From an uncultured Clostridia bacterium (GTDB lineage: Bacteria; Bacillota; Clostridia; Oscillospirales; Acutalibacteraceae), in assembly GCA_946004305.1 (NCBI GenBank), contig CAMFZJ010000048.1:1-9755 (forward strand): a stretch of 9,755 bases of DNA, in the 5' to 3' direction. Of the stretch, positions 6,282-9,755 are shown one piece after another; positions within the stretch are counted from its first letter, which is position 1; each line of letters begins with the position of its first letter. A model generated the notes under the pieces. The model saw nothing but the letters and a program-made list of their open reading frames with translations. It was not told the origin of the DNA and searched no databases. The position numbers and the translations under genes were made by a program.

Positions 6282-7373
6282 ATGATGTACAAATTTTCTG
6301 CAAAAAAATCAATGGTATTTAAAGCAGGCTTTATTATTTTTATTTCTTTTATACTCCTTATATTCTCTAATGAATCTACAAAAGGTGCTTTAAAAGGGCT
6401 GATGTTTTGCGGAGAAGTTCTTGTGCCATCGCTATTTCCTTTTATGGTAATATCTACATTTGTTGTAAAATGCGGACTGTCCGCTGCTATAGGTAAATAT
6501 ATTGACCCTATAACAAAGCTGTTGTTTGGAGTATCAGGTAATTGCGGGGCTACTATTTTACTTAGTATGATTGGCGGATACCCAGTGGGAGCCAGGGGAA
6601 TTTATGCATTATACAAAAACAAGGAAATAAATGAAAATGACGCTGTTAAAATGTCATATTTCGCTGTTGGTGCAGGACCCGGATTTTTGGTTTCTTTTTT
6701 GGGGGCAAATCTGTTAGGTTCTCTTGAAATAGGTTTCTGCTTATTAGAAGCTCAGATTATTTCTGTAATATTTATAGGGCTTATGAATAAATATATATTT
6801 AGAAAGAAAAACAAGGTTAAGGATAATAAAAAAGATATTTATAATTCTAATACAGAAACAAAAAACAAGCCTTTATCCTTTACCTCGGCTATGGTTGAAG
6901 CTACTGTAGACGGTACATACGGAATACTTGAAATGTGTGGAATGGTTGTAATTTTTTCAGCTGTTCTGGGAATAATAAACAGTTTAACTTTTTTACCACA
7001 CAACCTTTACTCATACATAACTATACTCTTTGAGGTTACAAACGCTTGCAACATACTAAGCAGGGACAACAATATACTGCTAATAGGATTTGCTGTTGGC
7101 TTTGGTGGATTATCCGTACATTTTCAGATTTTTCAGGCTTTGAAAGATATTAAAATAAACCAGGTAACATTTTTCCTATTTAGAATTATTCAAGGATTAG
7201 TTACCTGTGTCTTAACATATTTCTTAATTAGAATATTTAATCTTACTCTGCCTGTTTATTCAAGCATTAACAGTGATGTAAAATTTGTTTTAAGTTCTTC
7301 AATGATTGGCAGCAGCCTACTGATTATTACAGGGCTGTGCTTTATTTATACTACAAAAAAATTCAAAGAATAA
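6282..7373 (+). CDS. ylbJ: Sporulation integral membrane protein YlbJ
   Basis: Multi-spanning membrane protein of the YlbJ family (nucleoside-recognition/Gate-domain relatives); in B. subtilis it is sigma-E dependent and needed for spore cortex formation. The 363-aa protein has two hydrophobic halves: helices near 13-29, 38-61, 84-98, 128-145 and 150-173, then 210-238, 264-285, 294-318 and 334-356. A very polar Lys/Asn loop (173-198) separates them. Family motifs visible are PSLFPFMVIS (49-58), GGYPVGARG (98-106), GAGPGFLVSFLG (130-141) and FGGLSVHFQ (274-282). The start is the first of two consecutive ATG codons; GGTGA at 6271-6275 is 6 nt upstream. It is divergent from yqfC by 41 bp, and asnB follows after 13 nt, so ylbJ and asnB very likely form one operon. 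The substrate is unknown. Confidence 0.9.
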   Translation: MMYKFSAKKSMVFKAGFIIFISFILLIFSNESTKGALKGLMFCGEVLVPSLFPFMVISTFVVKCGLSAAIGKYIDPITKLLFGVSGNCGATILLSMIGGYPVGARGIYALYKNKEINENDAVKMSYFAVGAGPGFLVSFLGANLLGSLEIGFCLLEAQIISVIFIGLMNKYIFRKKNKVKDNKKDIYNSNTETKNKPLSFTSAMVEATVDGTYGILEMCGMVVIFSAVLGIINSLTFLPHNLYSYITILFEVTNACNILSRDNNILLIGFAVGFGGLSVHFQIFQALKDIKINQVTFFLFRIIQGLVTCVLTYFLIRIFNLTLPVYSSINSDVKFVLSSSMIGSSLLIITGLCFIYTTKKFKE

Positions 7374-7386
7374 CGGAGGTAATTTT

Positions 7387-9219
7387 ATGTGCGGTATTGC
7401 AGGATTACTGGACAAAAATCAAAATATGACTGAAAATCTTAAGGTACTCTCAGATATGTCCAAAACACTAATAAGACGGGGTCCCGATGAAAGCGGCGTC
7501 TATATTGACCACAACGTGGCACTTCTTCACAGAAGGCTTGTTGTTATTGACAAAGATAACGGCAAACAGCCAATGATATGCGGACATAAGAACGAGAAAT
7601 ATGTTATTACCTATAACGGTGAGCTTTACAATACTGAAGAGTTAAGAAATGACTTAATATCAAAGGGCTACAGCTTTAAAGGTCACAGCGACACAGAGGT
7701 TGTACTAAAGACGTATATTGAGTACGGCTCGGAATGTCCTCAAAAACTTAACGGTATTTTTGCTTTTGCAGTATATGAGGTAAAAAGGAAAAGGTTGTTT
7801 TTATGCAGAGATAAGGTGGGAGTTAAGCCCTTATTTTACAGCCGGTTTAAAGACGGGATTGTTTTCGGCTCTGAAATTAAAGCTTTGCTTGCAAGCGGTA
7901 AGGTTAATCCCATAATTTCAGAAGAGGGATTATATGAGCTTTTCTTTTTGGGTCCTGCACGCACTCCCGGTAACGGAATATTCAGAAATGTGTTTGAATT
8001 AAAACCAGGTGAATATGCTTTTTACGAAAACAACAGCCTTAAAAAGGTTCAGTATTTTAGGCTGACAGCCTATGAACACACCGACAGTCCTGAACAGACT
8101 ATTGAGAAAATCAGATATTTACTTACTGACGCAATTGAAAAACAGCTTGTGTCTGACGTTCCCTTATGCTTTTTCCTATCAGGTGGCCTTGACAGCAGTA
8201 TAATTGTGCAGACTGCTTCCAATTACTACAAAAAAAACGGTGGCAATTCCCCTGTTACATATTCTGTTGAGTATAAGGATAATATGAACTATTTTCAAAA
8301 AAGCCTGTATCAGCCTACTGCAGATGTGGATTTTATAAATCTTATGGTAAGAAGTGCCGACACAACCCACAATGAGGTAATTCTGGATAATGTTGATTTA
8401 GCCCAAGCTTTATATCCAAGTGTTGAAGCAAGGGATTTACCTGGATATGTTGATGTGGACTCCTCCCTGCTTTTATTTTGTGAACAGATAAAAAAGAATT
8501 ACACCGTTGCTCTTTCCGGTGAATGTGCAGATGAGCTTTTCGGGGGTTATCCTTGGTATCACAATGAAAAAATACTTTTTGATGATAATTTTCCCTGGTC
8601 TGCTTCTCAGGATATAAGAAGAAGTATTCTTAAGAAAGGTGTGCTTACAAAGGGTGAAGAATATGTAAGGGAGAAATATTTGGACACAATTAAATCTACT
8701 GATAAACTAAAAAGCGACAGCAGGCTAAGCTCAAGAATGAGAGAGATGTATGTACTTAACTATTACTGGTTTATGCAATGCTTACTTGAGCGAAAAGACA
8801 GATGCAGTATGTACAGCGGACTTGAGGTTCGTGTACCTTTCTGTGACTATAGAATTGTTGAGTATGCATACAATATGCCTTGGGAAATCAAAGCATATGA
8901 AGGCAGAGAAAAAGGTATTGTAAGAAAAGCCTTTGAGGACATATTACCTAAGGAAATAGCCTGGAGAAAGAAAAGCCCTTATCCTAAAACTCACAATCCT
9001 ATGTATATGAAAATATGTACCGAAAAAGCTTTGGATATTTTGAAAAAGAAAACTCCTTTAGTTGATTTACTAAATGAGGAAGGTATTAAAAACATAATGC
9101 AACACCCGGAGGACATTTCTTCACCTTGGTACGGTCAGCTTATGAAAGCTCCTCAGATACTTGCCTATATAATAGAGCTTGACTACTGGTTTGAAAACTA
9201 CAACATTAATATTGAATAA
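7387..9219 (+). CDS. asnB: Asparagine synthetase, glutamine-hydrolysing
   Basis: Makes asparagine from aspartate, ATP and glutamine in the cytoplasm. The 610-aa protein has an N-terminal class II glutaminase domain: Cys2 (MCGIAG) as nucleophile after Met removal, RRGPDESG (30-37), Arg50, YNGELYN (76-82) and SDTE (101-104). The C-terminal synthetase domain has the ATP pyrophosphatase loop LSGGLDSS (264-271), LSGECADELFGGYPWYH (376-392) and ERKDRCSMYSGLEVRVPFCD (468-487). All catalytic residues I can check are present, so it looks active. Sequence character (ARDLPGYVDVDSS, ERKDR) and length are closer to the 610-640-aa Firmicute type than to the 554-aa E. coli AsnB. A strong GGAGGT (7375-7380) lies 6 nt before the ATG and 1 nt after the ylbJ stop. 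Its place behind ylbJ suggests at least part of its expression occurs during sporulation, as for B. subtilis AsnO; that is inference. Confidence 0.95.
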   Translation: MCGIAGLLDKNQNMTENLKVLSDMSKTLIRRGPDESGVYIDHNVALLHRRLVVIDKDNGKQPMICGHKNEKYVITYNGELYNTEELRNDLISKGYSFKGHSDTEVVLKTYIEYGSECPQKLNGIFAFAVYEVKRKRLFLCRDKVGVKPLFYSRFKDGIVFGSEIKALLASGKVNPIISEEGLYELFFLGPARTPGNGIFRNVFELKPGEYAFYENNSLKKVQYFRLTAYEHTDSPEQTIEKIRYLLTDAIEKQLVSDVPLCFFLSGGLDSSIIVQTASNYYKKNGGNSPVTYSVEYKDNMNYFQKSLYQPTADVDFINLMVRSADTTHNEVILDNVDLAQALYPSVEARDLPGYVDVDSSLLLFCEQIKKNYTVALSGECADELFGGYPWYHNEKILFDDNFPWSASQDIRRSILKKGVLTKGEEYVREKYLDTIKSTDKLKSDSRLSSRMREMYVLNYYWFMQCLLERKDRCSMYSGLEVRVPFCDYRIVEYAYNMPWEIKAYEGREKGIVRKAFEDILPKEIAWRKKSPYPKTHNPMYMKICTEKALDILKKKTPLVDLLNEEGIKNIMQHPEDISSPWYGQLMKAPQILAYIIELDYWFENYNINIE

Positions 9220-9233
9220 AGACTTATCTTATG

Positions 9234-9260
9234 GTAAAATCACCTTGGCGGTGATTTTAT
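9234..9260 (+). promoter_or_regulatory. Hairpin enclosing the PAP2 gene start; terminator or translation control
   Basis: Bases 9236-9244 (AAAATCACC) and 9250-9258 (GGTGATTTT) are perfect complements around the 5-nt loop TTGGC. The stem extends by T9235-A9259 and G9234-T9260. The Shine-Dalgarno GGCGGTGA (9247-9254) lies partly in the loop and partly in the 3' arm, and the first two bases of the ATG are in the stem. It lies 15 nt after the asnB stop. It could be a weak terminator for asnB, since the four T are within the arm, or an element that limits PAP2 translation. Confidence 0.55.
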
Positions 9261-9711
9261 GACAAAATCTGCTTATGATAAAATTGAAAAGTACTTTAGA
9301 AAACATAAGGGTATGCTTAAGGCTTTAAACATTTTATACAAATATATACCAATGGTTGTATTTGTAGCCTACCCTATTATGCTGATATTTGTGCTTTCTA
9401 AGTATGGTATATTAAGCACAGAATTTTTAAAAGTTTTCTTGGTACCTCTTTGCACATTTATAGCAGTAACACTTTTAAGATATTTCCTGAACTTTCAAAG
9501 ACCTTATGAAAAGTATGATATCAATCCACTTATTAAGAAAGATAAAAAAGGTCAAAGCTTTCCCAGCAGACACAGCGTTAGTATTTTTATTATAGCTATG
9601 GCTAATCTTTATATAAATGTATATGCAGGTGTTACTTTCTTGGGATTAGGACTAATCATTTGTGTAACAAGAGTTGTTGCCGGCGTTCACTTTATAAGAG
9701 ATGTATTAGCA
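9259..9711 (+). CDS. PAP2-superfamily membrane phosphatase, 3' end missing
   Basis: Integral membrane phosphatase of the PAP2 (type 2 phosphatidic acid phosphatase) superfamily, acting on lipid phosphates such as undecaprenyl diphosphate, phosphatidic acid or phosphatidylglycerol phosphate; the exact substrate cannot be told. The first 151 residues are present. Hydrophobic segments lie near 31-47, 55-73, 107-120 and 122-136. All three signature motifs are visible: RYFLNFQRP (Arg74, Arg81, Pro82), PSRHS (102-106; Arg in place of the usual Gly, with catalytic-type His105), and Arg138, His144 and Asp148 in TRVVAGVHFIRD. Genomic sequence ends at 9711, just after motif 3, so the last helix is lost. 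The frame stays open into the adapter, which would add a false tail starting LSLIHISEP. The start is ATG 9259 with GGCGGTGA upstream. It probably belongs to the ylbJ-asnB transcript unless the preceding hairpin terminates it. Confidence 0.88.
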
Positions 9712-9755
9712 CTGTCTCTTATACACATCTCCGAGCCCACGAGACGTAGAGGAAT
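9712..9755 (-). other. Nextera/Tn5 library adapter, right end (artefact)
   Basis: Exact reverse complement of bases 1-44. It contains the mosaic end CTGTCTCTTATACACATCT (9712-9730), the read-2 tail, the index GTAGAGGA (9746-9753) and two primer bases. It truncates the PAP2 gene. It must be trimmed before any homology search or submission. Confidence 0.97.

Noticed and set aside
5993..6322. 109-aa plus-strand reading frame across yqfC and the start of ylbJ
   Set aside because: It is antisense to the recognised yqfC gene and overlaps the ylbJ start in another frame; both real genes have strong ribosome binding sites.
8179..8370. 63-aa minus-strand reading frame inside asnB
   Set aside because: It is antisense to the conserved synthetase domain, with no independent support.
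45..9711. CRISPR arrays, tRNA or rRNA genes, phage or defence genes
   Set aside because: I looked on both strands and saw no spaced repeats, tRNA cloverleaf or matching domains; nearly all the DNA is taken by the eight genes described.
1..9755. Transposon or integrated element bounded by 44-bp terminal inverted repeats
   Set aside because: The repeats are sequencing adapter, there is no transposase gene inside, and the genes are chromosomal housekeeping and spore genes.

Overview
The window is one DNA molecule with sequencing-library adapter on both ends. Bases 1-44 and 9712-9755 are the same Nextera-type (Tn5 mosaic-end) adapter in opposite orientations. The natural DNA is therefore 45-9711. 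It is AT-rich and reads cleanly with the standard bacterial code and strong Shine-Dalgarno sites. It carries the spore-formation genes yqfC, yqfD and ylbJ, which points to an endospore-forming Firmicute, most likely one of the Clostridia. The genus cannot be settled from this sequence.

Minus strand, read from 6240 down to 48: yqfC and yqfD (spore-formation pair, 10 nt apart), a ymdB-type metallophosphoesterase gene, fakA (fatty acid kinase catalytic subunit, Dak2 plus DegV-like domains), and recG (branched-DNA helicase). ymdB and fakA each have a good vegetative (sigma-A-like) promoter in the gap before them. The ymdB promoter carries a 21-bp inverted repeat over its -10 region. An intrinsic-terminator-like hairpin lies between fakA and recG, directly in front of the recG ribosome binding site.

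Plus strand, from 6282 to the end: ylbJ (polytopic membrane protein of spore cortex formation), asnB (glutamine-dependent asparagine synthetase) 13 nt behind it, and a PAP2-superfamily membrane lipid phosphatase gene cut off by the adapter at 9711. The PAP2 start site and part of its Shine-Dalgarno sequence are folded into a near-perfect hairpin.

Two programmes seem to meet here. The divergent pair yqfCD / ylbJ-asnB starts from a 41-bp gap without obvious vegetative promoters, as expected if a sporulation sigma factor drives it. The ymdB-fakA-recG side looks like vegetative housekeeping. All the gene families are known. The less ordinary points are gene order (yqfCD-ymdB-fakA-recG and ylbJ-asnB) and three small regulatory structures: the PAP2 hairpin, the recG terminator and the ymdB operator-like repeat. 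I found no undescribed defence or mobile system, no tRNA or rRNA, and no CRISPR array. All gaps between genes are under 100 bases.
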